Below are positions 42,654-51,750 of a stretch of 64,000 nt of DNA, piece by piece. The stretch comes from Paenibacillus durus (lineage in GTDB: Bacteria > Bacillota > Bacilli > Paenibacillales > Paenibacillaceae). Made by a program: the position numbers and the translations under genes. How positions within the stretch are numbered: position 1 is the first letter of the stretch; each line of letters starts with the position of its first letter. The notes below the pieces were generated by a model. The model worked only from the letters and a program-made list of their open reading frames with translations. It was not told where the DNA came from and made no database searches. Location: assembly GCF_000756615.1 (NCBI RefSeq), contig NZ_CP009288.1, positions 2,914,001 to 2,978,000 on the forward strand, read 5' to 3'.

Positions 42654-44279
42654 ATGAAATGGTTCTATAATTTTAAGACCGCTGTTAAGCTTCTGTTGGC
42701 TTTTTCCGTGCTTGGCATTATGGTATTGTTCGTAGGTCTAATCGGTATAAAGCAGCTCGGGGAAATAAACAGCCGGCTCAATGACATGTATCAGAATCAT
42801 CTCCTGGCAATCAAGCCGCTCATGGAAACTAAAGATTTATTCAACCAATCGAGAAATGAATTACGTAAGTTATATATGAATAGCGGAAGCGAGAGCTCAT
42901 TAACGATCAAATCACTGAGAGACGACATGACCGCTGCCAGCGAGAGACTGGAGGAATTCAAGAAGACAGAGCTTACTGCGGAATCCCAGGAACAATTGAC
43001 GGTATTGGAAACGGCTCTGGACAGCTACAATCGGTCTGTTGATGAAATCATTCAAATGGCGTTAAGCCACCAAAACAACCAGCTGCTTCGGCAGCTTAAT
43101 GATCCTAACGGAGTATATGCTCAAGGAAGAGATGACACCTTAGCCGCGCTCGATAAGCTAATTGATATCAACGCAGGCGAAGCACAAAGGGCTGAGCAGG
43201 CAGGGAAAGAGGCGTTTGCCTCAGGCCGGGAGCTTGTTTATTGGATTACTGCAGCGGCGTTGGCTGTAACTATCGTTACGGGTATTTTTGTTTCCGGCAT
43301 GATATCTAGACCTCTTCGAAAAATAGGGAGCGTTGCCAAGCAAGCTGCAGAGGGAGAACTGGGAATCGCATCAGGCATAGGCACAACAGACGAGGTTGGA
43401 GTAATAGCAAACGCCGTGGATACGATGATCCTAAATGTGCGAAAAATAGTAGACAGCATTCTTCTGGGCGCTGAAAGCTTGGAGGCCGCTTCGAAGCAAA
43501 TCTCCGTTACGAGTAAGGAAATTGCCGGAAGCAACAGCAATCGGGCAGAGTCTGAAGGTAAGATTAATGTTTTGTTCAGAGAATTGACTGAAGTCATTAA
43601 CTCGGTAGTGCAGAATACCCAACAGGCTGCCGAGCTTTCCGAACAAAGCGCCCGAATAATCGATAAGGGCACGGAAGTAGTCAACATCTCGCTGAACAGC
43701 ATGAATGACGTTCGTGTCCATATGGCGGAGCTTGAGAAAAACTCGCTTGTGATCGGCCGCATTGTCGAAATGATAGAGGATATCGCCGACCGGACCAACC
43801 TGCTTGCTCTTAGTGCGGCCATCGAAGCCGCCCGGGCCGGAGAGCAGGGAAGAGGCTTTGCAGTAGTTGCCGACGAGGTTCGGAAGCTTGCGGAAAGCAG
43901 CAGTTCGGCTGAGAAAGAGATCATCGGCATGATTAAGGGCCTTCAGGAAAAAATACAGCTCAGTGCAGCTGCCGTACAGGAAAGCGTGACTTATTCCCAT
44001 AAGACAGCCGAGACCTTTGGAGATATTCAAAAAATAGTCAGTGAAGCGGGAGCGAAGGTGACGAACATCGCCGCTGCAAGCGAAGAGCAATCCGTTCAGG
44101 CTGCTGGCGCCTGGGATGCAGTTGAGAGTATCATGGCGGCAACGAAAGTAGCGGCAGCAGCCAGTGATAAAATGGCAGTGACGGCTCAAACCTTAGCTCA
44201 AATGGCAGATGAATTGCAGAAATCTGTCAGTATCTTTAAGATTGACCGTCATGAGGAGACTGAGCGGGAATCGGAGTGA
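42654..44279 (+). CDS. Methyl-accepting chemotaxis protein
   Basis: A 541-residue receptor. TM1 (VKLLLAFSVLGIMVLFVGLIGI) leads into an extracellular four-helix bundle of MCP_4HB type (residues ~35-190) and TM2 (VYWITAAALAVTIVTGIFVSGMI). A HAMP linker (SRPLRKIGSVAKQAAEGELGIASGIGTTDEVGVIANAVDTM) and the signalling hairpin DRTNLLALSAAIEAARAGEQGRGFAVVADEVRKLAE follow. The ribosome site is GGGAGGAAATC before ATG 42654. The sensed ligand is unknown. Coexpression with the adjacent CheW-like gene suggests a dedicated receptor-coupler pair. Confidence 0.94.
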   Translation: MKWFYNFKTAVKLLLAFSVLGIMVLFVGLIGIKQLGEINSRLNDMYQNHLLAIKPLMETKDLFNQSRNELRKLYMNSGSESSLTIKSLRDDMTAASERLEEFKKTELTAESQEQLTVLETALDSYNRSVDEIIQMALSHQNNQLLRQLNDPNGVYAQGRDDTLAALDKLIDINAGEAQRAEQAGKEAFASGRELVYWITAAALAVTIVTGIFVSGMISRPLRKIGSVAKQAAEGELGIASGIGTTDEVGVIANAVDTMILNVRKIVDSILLGAESLEAASKQISVTSKEIAGSNSNRAESEGKINVLFRELTEVINSVVQNTQQAAELSEQSARIIDKGTEVVNISLNSMNDVRVHMAELEKNSLVIGRIVEMIEDIADRTNLLALSAAIEAARAGEQGRGFAVVADEVRKLAESSSSAEKEIIGMIKGLQEKIQLSAAAVQESVTYSHKTAETFGDIQKIVSEAGAKVTNIAAASEEQSVQAAGAWDAVESIMAATKVAAAASDKMAVTAQTLAQMADELQKSVSIFKIDRHEETERESE

Positions 44280-44402
44280 AAATAATGGAAGGGATGGGAG
44301 GCGGGAAGTCTCCCGGTTACTTCCAGCTTGCCAAAGAGCGGAATTTATTTTATGATCACTTTAGTACAATCGTTCTATATCTAAGGGGAGCAGTGAGGAA
44401 CA

Positions 44403-44990
44403 GTGGCCAAGAGAAGCTACGACAGCGAACGGGTCCGGCAGGATGTGCTGAAGGAAGCCGAAGGGCTGTTCTCGCGAAAAGGGTATACCGCCACCTCGAT
44501 CGCGGATATTTCCAAGGCGACTGGACACAGCAAGGGTCATATTTATTATCACTTTAAGAGTAAAGAGGAGCTGTTCGTTGCTTTGGCGCAGCAGACGATT
44601 CGAAGCTGGGGGGAGCGCTGGCGGGAGCGCGCTTTAACTTGTTCCTCTCCTTCGGATAAACTGTACGCCATTGCCGATTTCGTGATGAACAACTATAAGC
44701 AGGATCTGCTGAAAGCGGGCCAGGAGCTGGCGGCGCTTAGGGATGTGCAGATGTCCACCTTGCAGGCGCTGTATGGTTTGGCGAGCACGCCGATAGGGGC
44801 TTACCACGAAATCATTAGCGAAGGAATGGCAAGCGGCGACTTCAGGCAAGGGGACGCGGAGCGGCTCAGCCTGCTGTTCAGCGGATGGCTCGGCGGTCTC
44901 AATGCGTACGTGCACACACTGGACAAGGAGTCGCTGCAAGATTTGTACCGGGAGACGGTGTCCTTGTTTCTACGGGCGATTTCCGAGTAG
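44403..44990 (+). CDS. TetR-family transcriptional regulator
   Basis: A 195-residue protein. GTG 44403 gives AKRSYDSERVRQDVLKEAEGLFSRKGYTATSIADISKATGHSKGHIYYHFKSKEELFVALA, a standard TetR helix-turn-helix domain. The C-terminal ~130 residues form an all-helical ligand and dimer domain, without a recognised effector class. GAGGAACA is the likely ribosome site. It lies between the chemoreceptor and the damaged glycosyltransferase gene. Its targets cannot be deduced, and no clear palindrome is present at its start. Confidence 0.9.
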   Translation: MAKRSYDSERVRQDVLKEAEGLFSRKGYTATSIADISKATGHSKGHIYYHFKSKEELFVALAQQTIRSWGERWRERALTCSSPSDKLYAIADFVMNNYKQDLLKAGQELAALRDVQMSTLQALYGLASTPIGAYHEIISEGMASGDFRQGDAERLSLLFSGWLGGLNAYVHTLDKESLQDLYRETVSLFLRAISE

Positions 44991-45058
44991 GGAACCCGTA
45001 TTTTTTTTCGGAAGATTAGAACGTTCGTACAAATTTAAAGCGAAAAGGGGAATGCCGC

Positions 45059-45793
45059 ATGGAATGGTTGTATTGGCTGCTTTCGGGTATAAACGCACTG
45101 ATGTGGGGAGGCATGGCGTTATTGTATACGGCCAAGGTTGCACAGATCGGTAAACTGTACAAGACGGAGGTGTTGCCGCTGGAAGAGCCCCCGCTGATCT
45201 CGGTGATCATCGCCGCCAGAAATGAGCATAAAGCGCTGGAACGCTGCATCCGCTCGCTTGCCGGTCAGACCTATTCGAACCTTGAAATTATTGCTGTAGA
45301 CGACCGCTCTACGGACAACACCAGGGCGATAATAGAAGAGATGGCCGCCAAGTATCCTAATGTATCCGGAGTATATATAGAGGAGCTAGCGGAGCATTGG
45401 ATGGGAAAAAGCCATGCCTTGTACGAGGGAGTTAAGCGGGCGAATGGAGAGTGGCTGCTGTTTACGGATGGGGATATCCTATTTCAACCGGAATGTGTAT
45501 CCAAGGCGGAGGCCTACTGCCGGAAGGGGCGGCTCGATCATTTAACCCTTATTCCCGATTTCCACGGCAGTCATTTGTTCTCGAAATGGTACGGCGCATT
45601 TATCTTTCTTAGCGCGTCATCCTTCGGCATGCTCTGGAAGGTGAAGAATCCGAAAGCGCCGCAATCGCTCGGTATCGGAGCTTTTAATCTGGTCAAGCGC
45701 AGTGCCTACGAAAGAATCGGCACACATGCGGCTTTCTCCTATAACTCAACGGACGACGCGACGCTTGGTAAGCGAATCAACCAAGTGATTTGA
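45059..45793 (+). pseudogene. Glycosyltransferase family 2, C-terminally truncated
   Basis: The 244-residue frame starts well (AAAGGGGAA site, N-terminal membrane helix, then PPLISVIIAARNEHKALERCIRSLAGQTYSNLEIIAVDDRSTD and GEWLLFTDGDILFQPE with the DxD-like motif). It breaks off inside the catalytic domain just after NSTDDATLGKRI, before the downstream basic region and the C-terminal membrane helices that this membrane-bound GT2 group normally has. No matching continuation is visible in any frame of the next 130 bases, which are AT-rich and non-coding. A 3' deletion is therefore more likely than a simple frameshift. A shortened but folded product cannot be ruled out. Confidence 0.7.
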
Positions 45794-45928
45794 AAAACCT
45801 GAAATCCTGAGAGCAATTTTATTAAGTATGACATTAATCACGCCCTTTTTGTAAAATTTTTAAGAAAATCTAAGGAAACATGAAAAGTCATCATAGAGGA
45901 GGCATCACAAGCTAAAGGAGGCCAGAAA

Positions 45929-47131
45929 ATGGGCGCAATCAGAACGTATTTGAAGCTTGGCGAGTTATTGGAACGTTATCCGGACAAAGAGGGTGTGCTT
46001 AAGGAGTTTTTTGATGCGGGCTCGTCAGAGGAGCTGCTTCACCGTTACGGAGCGGACGCTTACCTGAACCGGATGCTGAAGAGCGAAGCGAAACCGGGGG
46101 ATACCCTGCTGTCGCTGCTTAATGAGGGGGAGGAAGACCGGCCGCTGCCATCAGCGGGAGATCTTGACTTTCTGGGAATGACCATCTGTTTGATGCGCCA
46201 GCGGTTTCAGGCTTGCTTCGATGATTGGATGACGGATTACCGGGAAGAGACCGGCGGAAGCTTCAATTGTTACCTGCCCCGAAATTGCGGAAGCGGCAAT
46301 CCATACCGGAACGTATGGCTGGCTGAGAACGTCCGTGACTTCCCGGGCATTGTGAGCGGCTGCGGCTTTAGCGATTTTTTCCGTGCTGAGTTCCGGGACA
46401 ATCTGCTGAAAAAGAATGTGTTTCAATCCGTCGACATGCCGATCAATGCTTCGCTTTCCCAGGAACTGATTGATCCCTTTGGCGCTTATACGCTGTATGG
46501 AATCTATCCCTATGTGATGATGATCGACGAGACCCGGATCGGTTCGCTGCCGCGTCCGAGAGAATGGGCTGACTTGATGAATCCCGTCTACGAGAATAAT
46601 GTCATTGTCATCGGTTCCACCGAAAAAGTATCGGAGCTGCTGCTGATGTACACGCATAAAGAGCATGGCGACGAAGGAATACGCCGGCTAGGCGTGACAA
46701 TCAAGGACGGGTGGCATGGTTCCAAGATGGCTAAGACCGCGGGCAGCGGTTCCACAGAAGGCGCGGCGATTTATGTGCTGCCTTTAGGTTTTGCCCGGTA
46801 TAGTCCGAGACCGGATAAAGTAACCATCGTGTGGCCGGAGGACGGAGCGATCTCGAATCCGCTGTTCATGCTGGTCCGCAAAGACCGGTACCGGGATCTT
46901 GAGCCGATTGCGCGCTATATGACCGGTCCGCAGCTTGGCCGCGAGGTGGCCGCCTGCTCCTTCCCGGCGCTTAATGCCGAGGTGGACAACGGACTGCCGC
47001 CGCATGCCAAGATGAAATGGCTGGGCTGGGAATACCTGCGTTCCGTCGATCTTCAGCAGCTGAAAGGCCATACTCAATCGCTGTTTCAGCAGAATTGGAA
47101 AAGAAACTCCCGCGTGGAGATTTCCAAATAA
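45929..47131 (+). CDS. Cytosolic binding-protein-like protein with a DUF1858-like N-terminus
   Basis: A 400-residue protein with a strong AAAGGAGG site and no signal peptide or lipobox. Residues ~1-45 (IRTYLKLGELLERYPDKEGVLKEFFDAGSS) resemble the small helical DUF1858 domain. After a linker, residues ~115-375 look like a type-2 periplasmic binding fold. This part contains GIYPYVMMIDETRIGSLPRPREWADLMNPVYENNVIVIGS, AIYVLPLGFARYSPRPDKVTIVWPEDGAISNPLFMLVRKD and a C-terminal FPALNAEVD. Related exported proteins bind metal or organic anions. Without export it may act as an intracellular sensor. It contains several Cys residues. No partner gene is nearby. Confidence 0.7.
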   Translation: MGAIRTYLKLGELLERYPDKEGVLKEFFDAGSSEELLHRYGADAYLNRMLKSEAKPGDTLLSLLNEGEEDRPLPSAGDLDFLGMTICLMRQRFQACFDDWMTDYREETGGSFNCYLPRNCGSGNPYRNVWLAENVRDFPGIVSGCGFSDFFRAEFRDNLLKKNVFQSVDMPINASLSQELIDPFGAYTLYGIYPYVMMIDETRIGSLPRPREWADLMNPVYENNVIVIGSTEKVSELLLMYTHKEHGDEGIRRLGVTIKDGWHGSKMAKTAGSGSTEGAAIYVLPLGFARYSPRPDKVTIVWPEDGAISNPLFMLVRKDRYRDLEPIARYMTGPQLGREVAACSFPALNAEVDNGLPPHAKMKWLGWEYLRSVDLQQLKGHTQSLFQQNWKRNSRVEISK

Positions 47132-47285
47132 GGAGTATACTGTGTGATTTATAAGAGGGTGTCTCAGCAGCCATGCGAATGGCGGTTAAGGCACTCTTTT
47201 TATGGACGCTCCTTTAGCGGAACGTTACTCTAATCGCTGTTATGTCCAATTTTTTCAATCCACTAAAGTTTGAAAGGAGTATGTA

Positions 47286-47837
47286 ATGATAATAATTAAC
47301 CAACGGGAATTCTGCGTAAATGGGCTAAGTTATACGGTTAGATCTGCTATTGTTACCGATGCACAAGCTTTGTCAGAAATAAGAGTGCAGATCGACGGAG
47401 AGACTGAAAATTTGGACAGAGAGCCGGGGGAGGCGTTCATAGACACACCCGGGTTTGAACAGATTATTAAAACGGATACTGAAAATACGAGGAACCTATT
47501 TTTAATTGCGGCAGTTAATGATAAGATCGTTGGATTTTCAAGATGCGAAGGAAATCCGTTGAAACGATTCTCCCATAAGGTAGAATTTGGAATATGTGTA
47601 TTAAAAGATTATTGGGGATATGGCATTGGGAAAAATCTGTTAACAGAATCGATTTCATGGGCTGACTCGAATGGTATTAAAAAAATAATGTTAAATGGTG
47701 TGCTGGAAACAAATGATAAAGCCATTGAACTTTATAAAAAGCTTGGGTTTGAAATAGAAGGGATTTTAAAAAAAGACAAAGTTCTTTCGGACGGAAAATA
47801 CTATAACACCATTGTTATGGGAAGATTTAATGAATAA
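47286..47837 (+). CDS. GNAT-family N-acetyltransferase
   Basis: A 183-residue acetyl-CoA-dependent transferase. The core acetyl-CoA loop is LKDYWGYGIGKNLLTESISWADSNG ([RQ]xxGxG/A variant WGYGIGK). It is followed by KIMLNGVLETNDKAIELYKKLGFEIEG, the classic C-terminal GNAT end, and HKVEFGICV on strand 4. The acceptor is unknown; similarity to ribosomal-protein and small-amine acetyltransferases is generic. Base composition is noticeably more AT-rich than both flanks, which suggests acquisition. AAAGGAGTATGTA is a strong ribosome site, and a hairpin follows the stop. Confidence 0.92.
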   Translation: MIIINQREFCVNGLSYTVRSAIVTDAQALSEIRVQIDGETENLDREPGEAFIDTPGFEQIIKTDTENTRNLFLIAAVNDKIVGFSRCEGNPLKRFSHKVEFGICVLKDYWGYGIGKNLLTESISWADSNGIKKIMLNGVLETNDKAIELYKKLGFEIEGILKKDKVLSDGKYYNTIVMGRFNE

Positions 47838-47840
47838 ACA

Positions 47841-47866
47841 GAGGCATATTGCCCCTGTTTTTGTTT
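47841..47866 (+). terminator. Intrinsic terminator of the GNAT gene
   Basis: CAGAGGC / GCCCCTG with one mismatch and a five-base loop is followed by TTTTTG. Confidence 0.75.
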
Positions 47867-47949
47867 ATTCCTGACGTGTAACATTTTACTGAGACATACA
47901 AACATTTAAAGAATCCTCACGATCAACCCAGAGAATTGCCTCGTCAGTC

Positions 47950-48369
47950 TCATCGTTCCAATCTCATATATATGCTTCTTTCACGAAACCCGAGCGACTT
48001 CCAAAATGCATAAGCTCGTTCATTCCAGTATATTACCTCGATATCCAGCCTGTCCGTTTCCAGAAAATTCAACAACTTACGGAAAGCCGCCTGCCCATAG
48101 CCTTGTCTTCTGCAGTGCCGGCAAACAAAAAAATGTCTTACATACAGCGGGCTGCGGCCATGATGGATTAGGGCGTAGCCTTTGACATCTTCGTCCTCTG
48201 AGAACAGATACGCTTGGTAATCCCCATCCAAAAAATTCTTCATCCGCTCCTTTAGTTGAACGGTATCCATCTTGTTATCATGCTTCTCGTCTTCGATCAA
48301 CTGCCGGTTAAGTTCCGCCAACAGCTCCAAGTCGGTCTCCGAACAGGTCTTTATTTTCAGATTGTTCAC
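47950..48369 (-). CDS. GNAT-family N-acetyltransferase, small
   Basis: A 139-residue acetyltransferase. GTG 48369 follows AGGAGG at eight bases. The signature FFVCRHCRRQGYGQAAFRKLLNFLETD carries the acetyl-CoA-binding R-R-x-G-x-G, and WNERAYAFWKSLGFRERSIYMRLE is the typical end. The acceptor is unknown. It is convergent with the preceding GNAT gene, but the two are not recent duplicates because their cores differ. Confidence 0.9.
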   Translation of the reverse strand: MNNLKIKTCSETDLELLAELNRQLIEDEKHDNKMDTVQLKERMKNFLDGDYQAYLFSEDEDVKGYALIHHGRSPLYVRHFFVCRHCRRQGYGQAAFRKLLNFLETDRLDIEVIYWNERAYAFWKSLGFRERSIYMRLER

Positions 48370-48517
48370 TCACTCTTCCTCCTAAAGCAGCATCCTGCTT
48401 ACCCATAATACCGCTATACTTTCCATTTTAAGTTATCACGGGAGCCGCACTGGCTTCAAGCGAATGGCAGTTTCAAAGTGTGCGGCGGGTAAATCGCGAG
48501 ATATGCTGTTTTAAAGA

Positions 48518-48579
48518 TTGACATAAGGAAGCGAAGAATTTAAAGTATATATCGTTGATAGTGATAATCATTATCACTA
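48518..48579 (+). promoter_or_regulatory. Promoter with perfect Fur box
   Basis: TTGACA (48518-48523) and TAAAGT (48541-48546) are 17 bases apart. Downstream lies a perfect 21-bp palindrome (48559-48579) whose core is GTGATAATCATTATCAC, the classic Fur operator. Iron repression of the following importer genes follows. Confidence 0.9.
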
Positions 48580-48616
48580 ATACATAATTAATATTCATTC
48601 CTAGGAGGAAAGAGAA

Positions 48617-49606
48617 ATGATGAAATTATGGTTCCCGGTTCTGATTCTGATGGCGATTATTGTCAGCTCATGCGGCAGTAGCAGCGGCAATTCCGGCGGC
48701 GTGGCAGCGAGCAGCAGTCCAACTTCCGGTAATGCTTCAGCGACGGCTAGTCTAGAAAGTACGGCCACAGCTGAAGCCGGTGCGGCAAGCAACACAGGCA
48801 CAATTACTTACCAGTCCGAGAACGGTCCGGTTGAAGTGCCGGCGAATCCGCAGCGCGTCATTGTGCTATCGTCTTTTGCAGGTAATGTGCTGTCGCTGGG
48901 CGTCAACCTGGTGGGGGTTGATTCGTGGAGCAAAATGAACCCCAATTTCGAGGATAAGCTGAAAAATGTGGAAGCCGTATCCGATGAGGACCTGGAGAAG
49001 ATTATCGAGCTGAAACCCGACCTAATCATCGGGCTTGACAATGTGAAGAATGTGGACAAGCTGAAGCAAATTGCTCCAACCGTAGTCTTCACTTACGCCA
49101 AGGTCGATTATTTGACGCAGCATTTGGAAATCGGCAAGCTGCTGAATAAGGAGAAGGAAGCCCAGGCTTGGGTTGACGACTTCAAGAAGCGGATGGAAAA
49201 AGCAGGCGAGGAGATCCGGGCGAAAATCGGCGACAAGAGCGTATCGGTCATTGAAAATGATGCCAAGCAATTCTATGTATTCGGCGACCACTGGGGCCGC
49301 GGCACGGAAATTCTGTATCAGGGCATGAAGCTGAATATGCCGCAAAAGGTGAAGGACGCGGTGGCTAAAGACGGATGGTACGCGCTTTCGCAGGAAGTGA
49401 TGCCGGAGTATATGGGCGACTATGTCATTTTCAGCCGCAGCTCCGCAATGGACAATGCTTTCCAGCAGACCGAAACCTACAAGAATATTCCGGCGGTCAA
49501 GAATAATCAGGTCTATGAAGTCGATGCCAGAGCCTTCTACTTCAATGACGCGCTGACGCTGGATTACCAGCTTGATTTTATTACCCGGAATCTTCTGGGC
49601 AAGTAA
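48617..49606 (+). CDS. Iron-siderophore ABC transporter, binding lipoprotein
   Basis: A 329-residue protein with a signal peptide and lipobox (VSSC) at residue ~19. A Ser/Ala-rich linker follows (~20-55), then a class III (FhuD/BtuF type) binding fold: VPANPQRVIVLSSFAGNVLSLGVNLVGVDSW, LEKIIELKPDLIIGLDNVKNVDKLKQIAPTVVFTY and NNQVYEVDARAFYFNDALTLDYQLDFITRNLL. The siderophore type (hydroxamate or catecholate) is not decided by sequence. The GGAGGAAAGAG start site and the Fur box just upstream make it an iron-repressed operon with the two permeases. Confidence 0.94.
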   Translation: MMKLWFPVLILMAIIVSSCGSSSGNSGGVAASSSPTSGNASATASLESTATAEAGAASNTGTITYQSENGPVEVPANPQRVIVLSSFAGNVLSLGVNLVGVDSWSKMNPNFEDKLKNVEAVSDEDLEKIIELKPDLIIGLDNVKNVDKLKQIAPTVVFTYAKVDYLTQHLEIGKLLNKEKEAQAWVDDFKKRMEKAGEEIRAKIGDKSVSVIENDAKQFYVFGDHWGRGTEILYQGMKLNMPQKVKDAVAKDGWYALSQEVMPEYMGDYVIFSRSSAMDNAFQQTETYKNIPAVKNNQVYEVDARAFYFNDALTLDYQLDFITRNLLGK

Positions 49607-49617
49607 GCGGACCGGCG

Positions 49618-50628
49618 ATGAAAGCTGAATCTGCACATTCCGGAGCGATTTGGGGCAAGCTGCTGGCGGCTTCATTACTGCTAATCCTGTCCTTTGCGGT
49701 TTCTCTTGTTGTCGGGGCGAAGAGCACAACGCTTCATGAAGCTTGGCTCGCGCTGACATCGCAGGCGGCTGGTGACAATATCACCATGATCCGCGAAATC
49801 CGCCTTCCGCGCGTAGCGGCGGGCGTCTTGGTCGGCGCCGCGCTCGCCGTGGCGGGAGCGGTCATGCAGGGTCTGACGCGGAATCCGCTGGCCGATCCCG
49901 GATTGCTGGGCATTACCTCGGGCGGAAATGCGGCGCTGGCCTGCGCGCTGGCATTCCTTCCCTCATTGGACTATTTCGGCATGACCGTGGCCTGCTTTCT
50001 TGGAGCCGCCGCAGGAGCCCTGCTCGTATTCGGGCTTGGAGCCGCTTCAAGGAACGGACTTTCCTCCGTTCAACTGGTGCTTGCGGGCGCAGCGATATCG
50101 GCACTGTTGACTGCTGTTGCCGAGGGAGTCGCGCTGCTCTTCAAAATATCCAAAGATGTATCCATGTGGACGGCGTCAGGTCTTGTGGGCACATCCTGGG
50201 GGCAGGTTCGCACCATTGCTCCGTTTATTATTATCGGAATTTTGGTTTCAGCCGCTCTGTCGAGATCGCTTACCATCCTCAGCCTGAACGAAACGTCGGC
50301 AGTTGGACTTGGTATGAGGACGGCTCAAATCAAGACCGTACTCTATGCGATGATCATTGTCCTCGCGGGGGCTTCGGTCGCGCTTGTAGGGAATATGGCG
50401 TTTCTTGGCCTGATGATTCCTCACATCGTCAGAACATTCGCCGGAACCGACTACCGGTCCATAGTGCCGCTGTCGGCCCTATGCGGAGCGGCATTTATGC
50501 TCCTGGCCGATACGCTGGGACGGATGGCCAACGCGCCGTTTGAAACGCCTGTCGCGGCGATTGTTGCGATGATGGGATTGCCGTTCTTCCTGATCACCGT
50601 GCGGAAAGGAGCGAAGTTTCTGTCATGA
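49618..50628 (+). CDS. Iron-siderophore ABC transporter permease (FecCD type)
   Basis: A 336-residue permease with nine or ten helices of the BtuC/FhuB family. Conserved stretches are REIRLPRVAAGVLVGAALAVAGAVMQGLTRNPLADPGLLGITSGGNAAL, VGNMAFLGLMIPHIVRTFAG (coupling-helix Gly-rich segment) and PFETPVAAIVAMMGLPFFLITVRKG. It starts 12 bases after the binding-protein gene with only a weak ribosome site, so translation probably depends on the previous gene. Together with the next gene it forms a heterodimeric channel. Confidence 0.96.
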   Translation: MKAESAHSGAIWGKLLAASLLLILSFAVSLVVGAKSTTLHEAWLALTSQAAGDNITMIREIRLPRVAAGVLVGAALAVAGAVMQGLTRNPLADPGLLGITSGGNAALACALAFLPSLDYFGMTVACFLGAAAGALLVFGLGAASRNGLSSVQLVLAGAAISALLTAVAEGVALLFKISKDVSMWTASGLVGTSWGQVRTIAPFIIIGILVSAALSRSLTILSLNETSAVGLGMRTAQIKTVLYAMIIVLAGASVALVGNMAFLGLMIPHIVRTFAGTDYRSIVPLSALCGAAFMLLADTLGRMANAPFETPVAAIVAMMGLPFFLITVRKGAKFLS

Positions 50629-51632
50629 TCAGGGACTCTAATCTCAAAAGACAGCGAACAGTACTTCTGATGCTGTTTCTGCTGATTGCGGCAACACTGT
50701 TCATCGGTATGGGGACAGGCAGCTCGTCCGTCTCTTACGGCCGTATTCTGCCGACTCTGTTCGGCGGCGGCTCCTTCAAGGATGAGTTTGTCCTGTTCTC
50801 GATCCGGCTGCCGCGCATGCTCGTCACTCTATTGTCGGGAATGGCGCTGTCACTGTCCGGAACGATCCTGCAATCCATTACCCGGAACGATCTGGCTGAT
50901 CCCGGCATCGTCGGGATTAATTCGGGAGCCGGGGTTGCGGTGGCGGTGTTCTTCCTCTATTTTCCGATCGACGCCGGTTCGTTTGCTTACGTGCTGCCGG
51001 TCGTCGGATTTGCCGGAGGATTTCTCGCCTCGGCGCTGATTTATCTCCTGTCTTACAGCAGAAGCGGAGGACTTCAGCCGATCCGGCTTGTATTGACGGG
51101 AATTGGATGCTCACTGGCATTGTCAGGAGCAATGATCTTCATCATCTCATCCACCGACCGGCAGAAGTATGAATTTATCGCTAAATGGCTGGCCGGCAGC
51201 ATTTGGGGTACGGATTGGCCGTACATAACCGCGCTTGTACCCTGGCTCGTCATCCTGATTCCTTATATTTTGTACAAATCGCGGACGTTGAACCTGCTGG
51301 CGCTGAGCGAACAGGTAACGGTCGGGGTAGGCGTCAGGCTCACGGCCGAGCGGCTCGGTCTGCTGGCTGCTGCGGTTGCGCTGGCCTCGGCTGCGGTTTC
51401 CCTAACAGGCGGCATCGCCTTTATTGGACTTGTTGCACCGCATATTGCGAAATCGCTGGTCGGTCCCCGGCATCAGCTGTGTATCCCGGTCGCGCTGCTG
51501 CTCGGCGGCTGGCTGCTGCTGACCGCCGATCTTGCCGGCCATAATCTTGCGGCTCCGGACGGCATTCCAGCCGGTGTCATGGCCGCTTTAATCGGTGCGC
51601 CTTATTTTGCCTATTTGCTGCTGCGAAAATAA
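50625..51632 (+). CDS. Iron-siderophore ABC transporter permease (FecCD type), second
   Basis: A 335-residue paralogue overlapping the first by ATGA and carrying the same motifs: FSIRLPRMLVTLLSGMALSLSGTILQSITRNDLADPGIVGINSGAGVAVAV, LTGGIAFIGLVAPHIAKSLVG and PDGIPAGVMAALIGAPYFAYLLLRK. No ATPase gene follows. A terminator hairpin comes 45 bases later, so the importer must use an ATPase encoded elsewhere, as happens for several Bacillus siderophore systems. Confidence 0.96.
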   Translation: MIRDSNLKRQRTVLLMLFLLIAATLFIGMGTGSSSVSYGRILPTLFGGGSFKDEFVLFSIRLPRMLVTLLSGMALSLSGTILQSITRNDLADPGIVGINSGAGVAVAVFFLYFPIDAGSFAYVLPVVGFAGGFLASALIYLLSYSRSGGLQPIRLVLTGIGCSLALSGAMIFIISSTDRQKYEFIAKWLAGSIWGTDWPYITALVPWLVILIPYILYKSRTLNLLALSEQVTVGVGVRLTAERLGLLAAAVALASAAVSLTGGIAFIGLVAPHIAKSLVGPRHQLCIPVALLLGGWLLLTADLAGHNLAAPDGIPAGVMAALIGAPYFAYLLLRK

Positions 51633-51676
51633 CTCCAGGCAATGGCTGCGCCCGGAGTAACACGGAATCATAAAAG

Positions 51677-51720
51677 GCTGCGCCGCGATAGAGTACTCTA
51701 ACGCGGCGCAGCCTATTTCG
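51677..51720 (+). terminator. Terminator hairpin between siderophore operon and MCP gene
   Basis: GGCTGCGCCGCG pairs with CGCGGCGCAGCC, followed by TATTTCG. It is a very stable GC-rich stem with a short T-run. It probably also ends the convergent chemoreceptor transcript. Confidence 0.8.
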
Positions 51721-51750
51721 CTGTTGCTCCTTAATGGAGAGGTCCGGCCA

